From NCBI GenBank assembly GCA_023213395.1, contig CM041465.1, positions 164,183,741 to 164,247,740 of the forward strand: a stretch of 64,000 bases of DNA, read 5' to 3'. The DNA is from Cycas panzhihuaensis (lineage: Eukaryota; Cycadophyta). The number at the start of each line of letters is the position of its first letter. Within the stretch, counting starts at the first letter, position 1. The notes beneath the pieces were generated by a model. That model had not been told where the DNA came from. It was given only the letters and a program-made list of their open reading frames with translations, and did not search any database. Shown here piece after piece: positions 1-13,084 of the stretch. The position numbers and the translations under genes were made by a program.

Positions 1-185
1 GGTAGCTTGCGGGCCTCTCAACCATATTATAAAGTGTACTTGGATCCTTCCAGAAGTTTTATTTTCACAGGGTGGAGAGCTCGGGCTTTGCATGATCTCG
101 GGTTGGAATCTCCTCGGAGTACAAGTGGAAATGGTATGCATTGTTCTTGCATGGAGTTCTTTGCTACATTCTTGAATTTTTCTAA

Positions 186-1020
186 ATGGAATCAGATCAT
201 ATCTCTCAATATCAGAACCAAACCCCTATCCCACTGGTTGGTAAATCTTTCCGAGATGCTTTGAAAACAAACGAAGAGGAAACCTTTGACTTAACCCGTG
301 ATTGAGGATAACAAAGCCGGTCAAGATTCCCTTGCCTGGTGGAAAAAAGCGAAAAATTATGGGAGAACGCACTGGTGGGTAGATTCTCAGGCCCCAGACC
401 AGGGTTGGAAGCCATTAGATCATGGACCAAGACGAAATGGAAAACTGGGAGTTGTGTGGAAGTTATTGCCATGCCCAAGGGTCATGTGCTTTTAAATTTG
501 CTTCATTCGAGGACATGCCAAGCATTTTACTCAAGGCTCCTTGGATGTTTGGACGTAAGGCCCTCTCTGAGAAGTGGCATAGGGTTTTGATCCTCGAGTC
601 CTAAAATCCATGAGCCCCCATCTGGATCCAACTCCCGGGTCTTCCTCTTCACCACTGGAACCCGGAGATCTTTAGAGGCATAGCGAAGTTGGTGGGCCCT
701 TTACTAGCAGTAGACTCCGCTACGAAGAATAGGAGCAGCTCATTAACGCCAGAATTTGTGCCCTGGCTAGTCTAGACAAACCGCTACTGGATGACATTTG
801 GATGGACCTGCTAGATGAGAGCTGGACACAACCGTTGATTCTGAGTTGGACCACTTGGATGCTCAACATGTAGGGTTAGGGACACACCCCAAAAGTGCCG
901 GGTGTGCGGGGCCTCGAAGGTGGTGAAGGAGGACACTTTGCATCTAGCCCCCCTGGATTTGAGGAGGGTGTTGTACACACTGACTTCTCTGGAAACTCCT
1001 GTTGCCCCTCCCGATTTTAG
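186..1020 (+). pseudogene. LINE ORF1 (DUF4283 and zinc-knuckle RNA-binding protein), broken
   Basis: ORF1 proteins of plant LINEs bind the element RNA. The ATG at 186 opens a frame of 40 codons that includes the motif GKSFRDAL, then reaches TGA and TAA stops near 300-315. The same frame resumes at about 339 with LVGRFSGPRPGLEAIRSW, a typical DUF4283 stretch. A frameshift near 490-500 moves the rest (FKFASFEDM, then APWMFGRKAL) into another frame that ends at 604. Further on, fragments such as DKPLLDDIWMDLLDESW near 775-825 and KCRVCG near 892-909 match the region leading into the CCHC knuckle. There are several frame breaks, so no functional product is expected. Confidence 0.8.
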
Positions 1021-1466
1021 ATTTTAACCAGACGAAGAGGATCGTTGCTTGAGGATGATCTTCTGCGCCTCGGTGGCGGTTGTGGAGGGAGCAGGGGTCT
1101 TTCCGTCTAGAGGAAGGTTCCCAGGCATGCTCAGCTTTGGGACCATTAAGGGAAAGGGTAGAGGAGAAGGGTGGGTCGAGGCCGAGGGATCCGAGGATTG
1201 GACAGTTTGGAGGTGCCTTGCAGGCGGGCGGCCCGATGCTTTATGCCACCGGCTTTGAAGAAACCCGATGTGGGGACGAGAGAGGAAGGTTGGCAGACCT
1301 CCCTCTAGGTTGCTAAGAGAAAAAGATTCGGCTGCCCAGGTAGACCTAGGCACCCAGAAAACTCTTAAGGAAGCTTTCCTTGAAGGACCTGTTCTCAGAT
1401 CCAGTACAGTTGGCAGAGATCCCCCAAAAGGGGATACTGCAGAGGTTTGGAAAGCAGACAGAAGCG

Positions 1467-4400
1467 ATGAAAATCTTGACATGGAATATTAGGGGATTGA
1501 ATGCCCCCTCGAAGCAAAGAATCATTAAAGATATGAGAATCAGACACCAGTTGGATCTGGTTTTTTTGCAAGAAACTAAGTTAGGCAAGGAAAATGGACC
1601 GAAGATCCGTAGCAAAATATGGAAAGCGGAGGGGATCGAGAGGGACTATAGCCAAGGGGTCGGGGGCCTAATGGTGCTCTGGAATCCCTCGATATGGTCG
1701 GGAGAAATTTTTTTGGTCGAGGACTCGTTCATTTCAGTTCGGTTAACGAACAAAAGCAACAACATGTCTTGGATTGCCACAAATGTCTATGCCCGACTCT
1801 CCGCATGACCCGGGAAGAGGCTGGGAGAAATTGATCGAGGTTCATAAAGACTGCAAGCTCCCGTGGTTGTTCGCAGGGGACTTCAACTCGGCCCTATCCC
1901 CTGGCGACAAGAGAGGAGGTGTGGGGGGATGGACTACTGGTATGGAGGAGTTTGGTGACTTCCTTCTTCAAGGGGGACTGGAAGATGTCAGCCTCAGAGG
2001 GGCATCCTTCACTGGTCAATAAGAGGCCGGGAGTAGCCTAATTCAAATTAAAGCGGATAGGGTCTTTGGTCAACTATGATTTGGATCTTGTTGTTTCTGA
2101 CTATGCCTTAGAGGCTTTCTGAGGATCATTTCGGATCACTCGCCTCTCCTCATGAATTTTTTACCGCAAAGTTGTTGGGGCCCCTTGATTTGAACTAATG
2201 TGGCTTCGCCATCACGATCCGAGAGGGAAAATAGAGGATTGGTGGAGTATTGACATAAAGGGTCATGCCATGTATAGATTTACTAAGAAGTCGGATGGGT
2301 TAAAAACAAATCAAGGCACAGAACAAGGAAGTTTTCATAGTTTAAGCGACCAAAAGGACAAAATTAGCCGGAGTGAAGGCATAGAGGACCAAATCGAGTG
2401 GGGGGCGGATCGGAGGAGTTTGATAAAGCGAGAAGGAGCTCACAGAGACTATGGAAGAAATCCTACAAAGAGAAGAGATTCACCGGAGACAAAATCTAGG
2501 GCCCTTTGGTGGTAGAGGGATAGGAATACCTGATTTTTTCATATGACCGCTGGTCAAGCAGGCGAGCAATGTAATCAAGTCTCTTCAAAGGAAGATGGCT
2601 TGGTTGCCAGCTCGGACGAGGACATGAAGGAGATGGCATGTGATTACTTCAAGGATTTATTTCTTGAACGCCAAAGTGAGCGAGGAAAGGAGGAAGGACT
2701 TTCTAGATAATATTCCACGTTTGGTGAACGAAGATCAGAATGCTCAGCTCACCGCTCCCTTCTCTCAAGAGGAGGTCAAGATGGCTCTCTTCGGGATGAA
2801 AAAAGATAAAGCGCCTGGTCCCGATGGTTTCCCGCTGGGATTCTTTCAAGAATTCTGGGATATTATCAAGGGAGATCTCATGGATGCGATCAAGGAGTTT
2901 GAAGTAAACAGAAAGATTACTGCGAGAATGGCGCACCACTTTTCTTGTCCTTATTCCCAAAAAGAAGGGGCTAACGGGATGGAGGACTTCCCTATCAGCC
3001 TCTGCAATGTGAAATATAAAATCATAACGAAGGTCCTGGTGAATAGAATGAAGAAAGTTATGCCAAACATTATTTCTCAGAATCAAGATGGCTTCCTTCG
3101 GGGAAGGCAGATTTACGATGGCTATATAGTTGTCCATGAAACTCTCCATTCGGCCTCCGAGAGGAAGGATCCAGTGATGCTTGTCAAAATTGACCTATCG
3201 AAAGCCTTCGACAGGGTCTCCTGGAGCTGCCTTCTTGATTGCCTTGGGGCCTTTGGTTTTAGGGAGACCTGGCGGTCCTGGATAAAATTATGCATTGGAA
3301 ACCCGCAATTTTCGGTTATCATAAATGGCTCTTCCTCAAAATTTTTTCCGGGATTTAGGGGATTGAGGCAGGGTGACCCTCTTTCTCCCTTTTTGTTCAT
3401 CGCGATGGCTGAGCTCCTAGTAGAACATTGGAGGTGCCCGGAAGGAGGGAGTCATAAAGGCATAAAGCAGGCATCTGGATTGGATTCGGTGGCCCATCAT
3501 CAATTTGTGGACGATAACATATTCCTAGGGAAGGCTGCTCTGGGCGAAGCCTCCAATCTCAAAGAGATCTTAGTCCACTTTGAGGAAGCTACGAACCAAA
3601 AGATAAACTTGAATAAGAGCAATGTATTCTTCCTAAATACCCCGGGTCAAGCTCAAGGGAGGATAAGCAGAATCTTAGGGATGAGTATTAAAAAACTTCC
3701 TTCAACTTACAGGATTAGCTCTTTGTTGGGAGAATGACTAAGGACATGTGGAATCCCTCATCGATGGGATGCAGAAGAAGTGGCGGTGGAAAGGCGCCCT
3801 TCTTAGTCTCATGCAGGAAACTCCATTAGTCGCCTCGTGACTGCAGAGTATACTGTTTTTGGATGTCCTTATTAGAATCCGGGCATTTCAAATATAATTG
3901 AATCTATCCGAAAAGATTTCTTTGGTGCGGAATGGAGAACAAGGACGAAATTCACTTGGTTAGGCTGGAATAAGGTGCACTTGCCGAAATGGGTGGTGGG
4001 CTTAACACGAGAAGGATTCCTCCTTTTAACACCGCTCTTGGGGCTAAAAGGGGTGTGGTTACTAAAGGGGTGAGAGACCACAGGAGAGGATTCTTATCGA
4101 GAAAATATATCCAAGGGGCTCCCTTATTGAAATAGATGCCTCGGGTTGGTTCCATTGTTTGGAGAAGCATTACGAATGCTTGGAAAATCATTAGTAAAGG
4201 GTTGAAATGGAGACTTGGAGATGGAGCCTCCATAAGATTACGGGAGGATGTTTGGTCTTTGGGACAATGCTCTCAAGGATGACCCCAGGCTGGTTCCCAT
4301 TATGGAGCCACAGTGGGATTTATGGCACTCAGGACAAGGATTACTGGACCGGGAGTGGGAAAAACAAGCGTTGGAAGTCTCTGGAGGAAATCCATGGGGA

Positions 4401-5574
4401 AAAGGCGCAAGATGGTCTAAATAAGGTAAAAACATCCTACGTAAAAACTATATTCCCAGGACGACTTCGTCGGACATGGTGGTGTGGCCTTTAGGCCGTC
4501 GAGGATTATGCTGTAAAGGAAGGTTATCATTTCCTTTGCTTAAAAAGAGGCGATCAGAGGGATCCAACCCTTGAAGGGGTTTGGAAACTCCTATTATTCA
4601 AAGATAGTAATTTTACGGTGGACTGTATCAAGAACAAAATCCTCACTTTGGATAACTTGAAGAAGAGAGGCATTGAGTGGCAACAGATGCATCCTTTGTT
4701 GTTCGAGGAAGAATCTAGGGACCATATCTTTATTGGTGTGCATACACGAGAGAGGTCTGGAGGTTGGTTCTTAGGAAACTTGAGGTTTCTTTGGGTCTTT
4801 TCAAAGGGATTTTTGAATTATGGACTACCTGGCTTAGTCCCTTGAGCGAGAATCTGAGTGCATGCGGAAAGTGGCGCTCCCGATTGTGGCTTGGAACATA
4901 TGGAAAGAAAGAAATTGGCACATCTTCCAGGACTCTCAGTTGGATCAGATGGCCATTTTTAACAGAATTTCTTCGGACATAAGGAAGCGTTAGCGGGGTG
5001 AAGGAAAAGCAGTTCGGATTCGGAAGCGAGGATTCTTAGTAATTGGGGGATTTCCCCTGTTTTTGATTCCGTGAGGACTAGGAACTGTAGCTGGCAGCCT
5101 CCGGACGAGACATGGATCAAAGTTAATTTTGATGGGGCTGCCAAAGGGAATCACAGGGCGGTGAGAGGTATATGCAGGGATAGCTCTGGTTCCCCCAGAT
5201 GGGCATTCGCGGAATACTATGATTGTCAGACAAACCACTTTGCAGAAATGCATGCTATGCTCAAGGCGCTCAACCTAGCTATTGATGAGAACCTTCAGCG
5301 CCTGGTTCTCGAAGGGGACTCCGAGGTGGTTATCAAGACATTAAGAGGGGAGGCTCTCCCGGATTGGAGATTCCAGGCCCTTTTCAATGATGCCAAAGAG
5401 CTCATGAAGGGTCCAGTGAAATCAGATATCTGACATACCTTCAGAGAAGGAAACAAACCAGCGGATTTCCTGGCAAACTGGGGTGTAAGGCATCGAGAAG
5501 GTCGAGTTTGGAAGAATGATTTTCCTAGGGATCTTATGGTCCTGATAGATGAGGATATGATTTGTAACAGCTAG
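1467..5574 (+). pseudogene. LINE ORF2: endonuclease, reverse transcriptase, zf-RVT, RNase H
   Basis: The start at 1467 fits the canonical MKILTWNIRGLN opening. Endonuclease motifs follow: QETKL, NVYAR, AGDFNSAL near 1876 and SDHSP at 2131-2145. RT spans roughly 2640-3737 with KAPGPDGFPLGFFQEFW, DLSKAFDRVSW and GLRQGDPLSPFLF. The catalytic motif is FVDD (3504-3515) instead of the usual F/YADD. A zf-RVT remnant lies near 4600-4760 (LTLDNLKKRGIEW, then ESRDHIF) but its cysteines are lost. RNase H (5071-5574) keeps FDGAAKGN, FAEMHA and EGDSEVVI; its last part (KPADFLAN) follows an in-frame TGA at 5431 that looks like CGA to TGA. ORF2 is interrupted by frameshifts near 1808, 2022-2640 and 3737-4600. 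Confidence 0.9.
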
Positions 5575-5724
5575 CCGTGGGGCTTGTCGTGATTGTATTC
5601 TGGCCTGGGCAGTGGGGATGTCACGGTCAAATATCTCATGGTAGCTCACGGCTCCCCGATGTACTAGGTTGTGGGATCCTGCTCAAACCCACTTTAATTC
5701 ATTTTTATCTTATCAAAAAAAAAA
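5575..5724 (+). other. LINE 3' UTR and poly(A) tail
   Basis: After the TAG that ends RNase H there are about 140 bases of untranslated sequence and a run of ten A at 5715-5724. Immediately afterwards base composition drops to strongly AT-rich, so this is the likely 3' end of the LINE. Confidence 0.7.
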
Positions 5725-8069
5725 GTTCTTCTTGAGAAATTCAAGAACTTTTTGAGTTGTATCATGTTACTCTTTGTCAATTAAGTTATACAAGGAGTGA
5801 TCAATAATTGACAAAATTCCTACATGAATATTTTCATCATCTATCTTCCATTGTAGTTTGGCTATAGCATTTGTAGGAGCTGTTGGAATGGTTCCACTGA
5901 AAGTAGATGTTGTAGCTGTTGTAGGTATGATGGGTGTAGGCTACAAGTGGGCTCTCTAAAGGCCTTCATACTTTGTAGTATTTTTAACTCCACTATACCA
6001 CAAATCCTAATTTTGTTTGTCTTTCAATATGCAGTTGACATTATACTTAAATTGAGATGACATGGTAATGATGAAGAAGTAGAAGATATGATAGAAGTAT
6101 GTGCTATTAACACATGTTGCTAGTACACCTAGCATAGTAGGGATAAATATGATTAAGTTATAAGTAATAATAATAGGCCACCAACACTTATGGCAAATAC
6201 TCCTGACATAACAAGGTTTGATGATGTGTACTAATGGCAATATAAATATTATAAGGATAAATGATGTGTCATGTAATTATCAAATCAAGATTATATACAT
6301 GTAGAAGTCAGCAAGTGGATATACACAACTGAAAAACTAAGTCTAATGTAGGATGTGTGATCAAACCTAAACCTCTATATAAAGTCTAAAGTAGTTGAGG
6401 TGTCGATGCCTAAGGGGGCTTTTAGTATACGTATTAGGACCTTCACCTTCAATACCCATACTTATGCTTGGTGATGAAATCCAAGTCACAGTAGAGCCTA
6501 GCTACTCCTAGTCCTTACCTAGCTTACCGGTGAGCAGCTCTGTACCTCCTCCAAAATGTCAAACAGTACGTGCATATCCCATGACTGTGATAGATATTGG
6601 ACTAGGTAAATTTTAATTTTGATTAAAGTTTCAGTTTTCCTAGGTGGTTATTTGGATTATCCCTAATTAGAGGTCGTAGGTGTGGCTAAGCTGTCCCTTC
6701 ACCACTATTCTAGTTAAGACCAGACTTAGTATAAAACTTATACCTCCCTTAAGGCTTAGACTTTGGCCAATCGTGGTATATTTAAACCAAGGTGAGTGTG
6801 CGCATAGTGGTATAAATCGTACATATAATATCCCTTTTAGGAAATAATACAAATTATTTTCAAAAAATTAAAAATTAAAATGGAAATATGCCAAATGTGC
6901 TTGGTTGCCTTTTGTGATTGCTTTGTTATTGTTACTGCTTTATATGTTGCTTTATGCTATGTGTTGAAATAGAAAGAGCATGCTAGATTTACTAGGGGAA
7001 CAAGATGTTGCTTCTGATCTAAGGTTTCCCTTACTTTAGTATAATGTATTTAAATATATTTTTAAAAATTTTAATATAAAAACCATAAAAGACAAAAAAA
7101 TAGATCAACTTACCACTAATGCAGATTTTTTTAAATGTAGATGCATGCTATTTTGCCCTATTTTATGATTTTTTTCCACAAAATTTATAAATAATAAATA
7201 GGTAAAAGTTTTAAAAAATTATAAATATAGAGATCTACACAATAAAATTTAAACTTATGGTAGAAGAAAAAAGTATTTAGAATGTAGCTTCTCATAGGAT
7301 GATGAAGTCAGATTTATGAAAAGGAATAAAAAGTTTTGCTCAAAAAAACACAAAAGCATAATCTTGCTAGATTCACTGCCTCAGAATCCAAACTTCAATA
7401 TGTCAAAAACTTCATCTTGACATGTACATTAACTTTTCCTTCTACATCATCTCTAAAATCAACCAAAAAACTGCTCGAAATACCCTCACAACATCTTTTG
7501 TAGAGTTGAGTAGGCAAATTTAGTATCTATGAGAAAACTACAAAGATCTCATTAATCGGTAGATGATATTTGATGATATTTATCTTACAATTCTCTTAAG
7601 ACATAAATCTACTAGATCCCTCAAAAAATTTTTTAGATTTTTAGCTCATATTTAAAGGATTTTATTGAGAAAAGTGCCATAAGTCACTTATCCATAAAAT
7701 TTGACCTTTTATTTTAGCCAAAAATAGCTATTGTAGGCTAAATTTAAAGCTGCTCTAGAAGAAAAAATGATCCTCTTATCAATATGTCCCTACATATCAA
7801 ATTTCATCAAAATTTAAGATGGTCATATTTTTCATAAAATTTTAGGCCCTCAATACTTCTCGGACTGTTCCAATAACCAAACGGCTTTAAAAAACTATCT
7901 TTTTTACCTCTAAAGTTTTACATACATAGAGAAAATATTAATATATAAAATAATATAATTTTAAGTTCTTAAAATTTTGAAAATAATGAGTACACTCTCA
8001 ATACTTCATATTAAAGGTGAATGAGAGGTAAAATGACTCTATGCAAGTAGAATGAAGTGAATAGATCCC
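5725..8069. other. AT-rich unassigned DNA
   Basis: No long frame, RT, integrase or gag motif is visible on either strand. It could be the leader or LTR of a decayed element, since similar low-complexity text occurs in LTRs elsewhere in the window. I see nothing specific. Confidence 0.5.
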
Positions 8070-8071
8070 CT

Positions 8072-8401
8072 TCTAACTTTGATACCACATAAAGGAAAGA
8101 CATATATAGGGAATAAATTACTCATATATACACAATAGTAGTGGAGAATGAAAAAGAGATAAAACAATATATGAGAGTAAAGCTTGCAGGTGAGAATAAA
8201 TAATGACTCCCTCCTTGAGATTTCAACTTTTATTATTGAGGGTGAGCATTAGGATTAGGATTTTCCTACCTAATGACATGAACCTGAAATTATATCTAAA
8301 TGCACATAAAGTGCATTTCACTAAGAGACTAATGCTAATAATATATCCTAAGGTTACTTAATTAATCTACATAAATGGCCTTGATACATTGACCTCTTTC
8401 A
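8072..8401 (-). repeat. Possible antisense LTR with primer-binding site
   Basis: ACTTTGATACCACA near 8071-8084 is close to the reverse complement of a tRNA-Met primer-binding site (TGGTATCAAAGT). The following unit runs to a CA at 8400-8401. Similarity of the gypsy 5' LTR to its 3' partner begins at the very next bases (8402). No second copy of this unit was found, so the call is tentative. Confidence 0.3.
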
Positions 8402-9261
8402 GTGAGATAGAAGTTATTCCATACTCTAAAAGATATTAGAATACACCATCTTGTTATTTCTTGGTAGGTAGTTTACTCATCTTAATCATGTTGCAAGGTG
8501 TTTATATTTCATGCTAATAATTTACTTTGATGTAATATATTCATTTTATGTGACTTGTGTTAATACAGAAGTTAACCATATTACTTCCAAAAAATAAAAG
8601 AGAGTGGATGATTTGAATGGAGGAAAACCAGAGGCGTAGGACTAGTTATAAGGGTAAAAGACATATATTGAGTTTTACAAACTCTTTTGAGATAATAGAG
8701 TTTGATTAACAGATATAATTTATAAAGGGGAGATTCTATCAAGTAAAAGAAGAGGCTTCTAGACTTGTAATAACTGGTGTATCACTAGAAATAGACATTA
8801 AATAAGATATGCAAGTCTAAAGTTGTAGAGATGATTGACAAGTAGCTTATTAGAGGGTAAATTCAAACTTGAAGGCCTTGTTCTATAGAAGTGATCTATT
8901 TTATTCTCTAGAATTAGATTTTAAGTTTTATTCCAAATTAAATATGGCATCAAGAGCTTTTGGATGAGTGGTAGAGGTCCCAAAATAGATATCATATGAG
9001 AAAGTTATGGTAGTTCAAAATTATAGGGTTTAAATTTTACTATTTGTAGAAATAAAATAACTCACTAAGTTAGTAAGTTTGAATGAGTAAATTATTATAT
9101 TAATTTACCTTTTAACTTTGTAGAACTATTCTACAATAAAGAGAATATTGAGAGCTTTCCATCGAGTAGTGGAACTCCCAAATTAGACACCATGTGAGAA
9201 AGTTATAGCCCTTTAAATTTGGGTTTCTAAAGTAGATTTTTATAAAAGTCTTGTAGTTTTG

Positions 9262-9620
9262 CTATAAATGCGAGAAGAGTTCATATAAGAAAGGCCCATG
9301 CAGAAGAAGACCATGTAGGAAAGGTCCATGTAAGAAAATCACATGTAAGTAAAGTCCATACAGGAGAAGCCCATGTAGGAAAGGTCCATACAAGAGAAGC
9401 CCAAGTGAGAAAGGTCTATACGAGAGAAGCACATACGGGAAAGGTCCATATAAGAGAAGCCCATGTGGAGAAAACCCATGCAAGAGAGGTTTACAAGGAA
9501 GAGTTCCTATAAGAAAAGGCCCTACATAAAAGAGTCTTGCATATAAGGGTTTGTAAGGAAAAATTCCACAAGAAGGAGTTCATGTAGGAGAAGAGTTTGT
9601 GGGAAGAAATTGTATGGGAA
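9262..9620 (+). repeat. 15/30-bp minisatellite inside the 5' LTR
   Basis: Imperfect tandem copies of about 15 bp (consensus like GARAAGNCCATRYAN) pair into 30-bp units such as GAGAAGCCCATGTAGG followed by AAAGGTCCATACAA. Length 15 keeps frames open, which creates a spurious repetitive frame on the minus strand. The 3' LTR has its own version at about 17500-17770. Confidence 0.85.
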
Positions 9621-10574
9621 AAGATCTCACAAAAAAGTGAAAATGTGGGACAAAACTTTCAAAATATGTACTTTATAAAAAATGCCATAACTCTCTTAAT
9701 ACTTAGTTGTTTTTTATGCTCTACCTATCAATTCAAAGCTCTTTGAAAGGGATATCTATTTGTGCAAAAATAAAATTTCTCAATAAATATTTGAGATGAT
9801 ATTTTTAGATTTTATGATTAAACTTTAATAAGTGAAAATCACTCTTGGACAACCTTATGCTAATTCATTTAAAGTTAGAATTAGATGATTCTGATTATGT
9901 TGGAATCTACATTCAAAGAAGTTCATCCCCGTATGGTTAAATTTAATTATACATACCTGAAAAGTATTTCCGTTATCTTAAAACTTAAAAAAGAAAATGG
10001 AGTAGAAGTATGAAAAGCTATTGATAGACTCCCACAGTTTTCTTCATAAAATTTCCATCTATTAATGGAAATTTATCAATTTAGTCTTGTTGGAATCATA
10101 ATAAATTATCTTGAAACCTAGGTAAATGAAAGTTATTAAAGGGATCTCTATATTATAATATTCTAGGAAAAAGTAGTAATAGGTAGTTCATAATTAAGAC
10201 TCAAAACTATTCTTGGCGACCACTAAGTGTAATATTCTAGCCACTAAGTCCCACAACTTCCACCTAATATTAATGATAGTTAGGAAGAGAATAGAATGTA
10301 AGAAAAGGGAAAACCCAAAGAGAGAGAAAATATAGAGACAAAGATGAACAAAACTAATAAGAATGTAGATAAAGAGTTATAGAGAGGGGGATACTTAAAA
10401 CAAATGTATTATAGAGGGCATTCTCGATGCATTTGTATAAGAATATTGATAGATAATAGACTAATTATTAGAGTAGAAACTTATTTTAGCTTATGTTTTA
10501 GGTTGCACACTATTGATAAGCTATCTCAATTTTGTAGAAAAGCATGTTTAATGTATTTCAGAGCCTTATGTTAT

Positions 10575-10790
10575 TGAGTTAGTTACTCTCTTATACCTTA
10601 TCATTAATTGGTATTCTACAAGGTAGTTGAGTGGTTACTCCTACTTGCTAGTATCTTGAGGTTAAGTTAGTTGAGTAGTTGCTCCTCCTTGATATTTAGT
10701 TGAGTAGGGATTTTGAGTTAGTTGCTCTCCCTGAGCTCTTTATATATATGGTGTTGAGTTTGTTGCTCCCCTTGAACTTAGCTATACTTT
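10575..10790 (+). repeat. Five-copy degenerate array in the 5' LTR
   Basis: The core GTTGAGTNGTTGCTCC recurs at about 10575, 10627, 10672, 10720 and 10753, at spacings of roughly 33-52 bp. The same series occurs in the 3' LTR near 18770-18985. Confidence 0.7.
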
Positions 10791-11564
10791 ATAAGTTTAT
10801 GGTAGGTGCATGGCATAATAAGGTAGTTCTTTGATATTAGATTTATAGGGATCCCTAAGTGACTTGACATTGTTGATCTACTTGGAAGAACAAGCATGGA
10901 TCAAGAGGAAACAATTATTATTATATGAGACTAATGATTCTTTAATCAAAGGTATTATTACATGCTCTAGCAGTAGCTTTGAGACAACTTCTTATATTAC
11001 AAAGGTTTATATATAAGGCCTTGAGGTATCTATTGATAAGGCAACTTGGAAAGGGTTGTGTGAAGAATGAACAACTAGTTTTCCTATAGTCATATTATTT
11101 GATCTAACTTAATGGCACTTTCTTATATAGGTTTATGGATAGTTAGGGGGTGAATCTTTTGGTTGTAATTTGGTTGGCTAACTTTATTTCTCATATCTTA
11201 TAAGTGTACCATTCTTATGATGAGTTATATATGGTATGAAATGTTGTATTCTTGAATAAATATTTAACTATGACTTATAGTAAATTCCTACATGAATACT
11301 TTCTTATTGTTACTTATAATTCTCATAGGATTATGGTTTGTAGTGGAAGAGATCATATACATAAGTGTTAAGCACCTATCTAATTTAGGTGTACTTACAT
11401 CCTTAGGTGTTTATTCCACTATGTATTAATTTCACAAAAGCCTTCATAAATTTAAGATCGGTATATAATTTGGTGCTAGAATTGTTAAAAATTCTTAGTG
11501 GATTACTATTGTGTCTTTGTCACACTATATGTAAGCTTATCAAGGTTAGTTAGGTTGTTATAGT

Positions 11565-11577
11565 TGGTATTGGAGCC
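11565..11577 (+). other. Primer-binding site, tRNA-Met type
   Basis: TGGTATTGGAGCC lies 2 nt after the end of the 5' LTR. It differs from the usual TGGTATCAGAGCC at two positions (C to T and A to G). Confidence 0.85.
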
Positions 11578-11754
11578 TAAGTTCAAAGTTACCAAATATC
11601 ATGCTTGACATAAGATACTTGAAGCTAATAAGTGTTGAAAAGTTGTAACATTGCCTAAATATTATCAAATTTTCTAAAATAAAGTTTAGTAGAACACTAA
11701 ATTAATACACAAATGCAATAAAAATAGATAATGGGCAAGTTCAAATATTTCTCT

Positions 11755-12920
11755 AGGATGGCCCAAGAAGGTCAAAGAGAGGCAAATACTAAGGGAATAA
11801 AAGTGGAGTAGATTTAACAACCAAGAGATAGACCATATATAGATATTTTAAGGGCCATGTTAGAGATTGTGTTAGACTTATAAGAACAATTGAGGAGTTA
11901 TAAAGAAGACAATAAGAGGATCCTAAGGAACCATGATATTATACTTAATAACATCTAAAGGATGTTAGACCAAGAAAGGTCTAAAAGGGTTAGGAATATG
12001 AGGAGTAATGGACAAAGAAGTAGGTCTTAGGAATTCTCTACACAGGAGCATGAAAGTAGGAGAACTAGGAGGAGGACAAGAGACCTCAACTAAGAGCATT
12101 ATTCCTCTAGGAATCTATCCCCTAATAGAACCTCAAGATTAAGACCAAGATATGGAGAATAGAAAGAAAGGATATATGCACTTCAATATAAAATGAGAAA
12201 GGTGAAACCTCCTTCTTTTGATAGAGAAAGAAAAAATAAGGGTGATGTTCAAACTTGGTTACTGACTATTAAATTTTTTAAACTTAAATAATTTCTACTT
12301 TAATACGAAGGTAAGAATAATGGTTTATAATTTGAAAGGAAAGCATTCATGTAGTGGGATCATTATAAGTAAATAAAGGGTTTCTAAGAGAGAGACCTGA
12401 AATAGAGTAAGTTTATAAAATATTTTAAGCATAAGTATTTATCAGAATAGTACTATGATGAAAAAGTTAAGGCATTCCATGAATTAAAATAATAAAAGAG
12501 GATTATTGATGAGTATGAAAGGGAATTCATGGAGTTATTATAGTTTATCCCCTATATATAAGAAGAAAAGGTGAAGGTACATAGATTCCTTGATAGGTTA
12601 AATGAAGGGATGTAAAATAGAATTAAGACATTAGAACTAAAGACTCTAAAGGAGACCATTTAGAAGGTTATACATTCTGTGAGAGTTAATGGATGAGACC
12701 ACATGATAAGCTTGTGACTAAAAGGGAAAGAAACCAATGGAGTGAGGACTTCAAGGAAGAAATTTTAGACCTTAATGATTTGATAAGAGGTAAAATTTTT
12801 AATCCCTCATAAGATAACTAAAGTCTAAACTTACTAGTTGCTAACACCTCATAAAATTAAGCCATTAGAAGGTGTTATATATGTAATGAGTGAAGATATT
12901 TATTACCTAATGTGCCCAAA
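11755..12920 (+). pseudogene. Gypsy gag polyprotein remnant
   Basis: Gag forms the virus-like particle. The segment at about 12190-12620 reads as a Retrotrans_gag domain: KVKPPSFDRERK, then VQTWL, YYDEKVKAFHELK, DEYEREFMELL and EEKVKVHRFLDRLNEGM. It is interrupted by more than ten TAG/TAA stops. A CCHC knuckle remnant RRCYICNE starts at 12867; its H and last C are lost. The upstream part (11755-12180) is charged and low-complexity, as expected for a gag N-terminus. Not functional. Confidence 0.85.
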
Positions 12921-13084
12921 GAGCTAGTATAAGCAAAAAAGCACATAATATAGAAATAGAGCCTATTGTAGCAAACATAGTCAAGGATGTAAGGTAGATA
13001 TATATGCAAGTAAAAATTAAAGGAAGATAGGCTGACCGCTAATCTACAATGGTGTAAGTAGAAGATAAGATCATGGGTCACAAC

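Larger units (their letters stand above)
1..5724 (+). mobile_element. Plant LINE (non-LTR retrotransposon), nearly complete, decayed
   Basis: A LINE copies itself by target-primed reverse transcription. The order seen here is a possible 5' leader, ORF1 with a DUF4283-like domain and a CCHC remnant, then ORF2 with an APE-type endonuclease, RT, zf-RVT and RNase H, a short 3' UTR and a poly(A) run. The stretch is clearly more GC-rich than the rest of the window and has fewer stops, so it is younger or less methylation-decayed. Its 5' end may lie outside the window. I could not define a target-site duplication. Confidence 0.9.
8402..11562 (+). repeat. 5' LTR of the chromovirus, 5'-truncated
   Basis: It matches 16649-19761 along its length, with many shared blocks such as GATATGCAAGTCTAAAGTT. 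It ends TTGTTATA at 11562, equivalent to TTGTTACA at the 3' LTR end. The first roughly 250 bp present in the 3' LTR have no counterpart here. Confidence 0.88.

Noticed and set aside
1024-1482. Minus-strand frame of 152 codons
   Set aside because: It lies opposite the ORF1/ORF2 junction of the LINE, in GC-rich sequence with few chance stops, and has no family resemblance.
2703-3149. Minus-strand frame of 148 codons
   Set aside because: Shadow of the LINE RT domain on the other strand.
5725-5750. Imperfect hairpin GTTCTTCTTGAGAAATTCAAGAAC directly after the LINE poly(A), considered as part of the LINE end
   Set aside because: It lies after the poly(A), and a single short imperfect hairpin is not unusual in AT-rich DNA.
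9262-9483. Minus-strand frame with repeats like GPFLHGLLLY, resembling a leucine-rich repeat protein
   Set aside because: It is the reverse translation of a 15-bp minisatellite in the LTR. The period is a multiple of three, so the frame stays open by chance.
9262-9620. Regularly spaced short repeats suggesting CRISPR
   Set aside because: Units are contiguous, without unique spacers, in a eukaryotic LTR.
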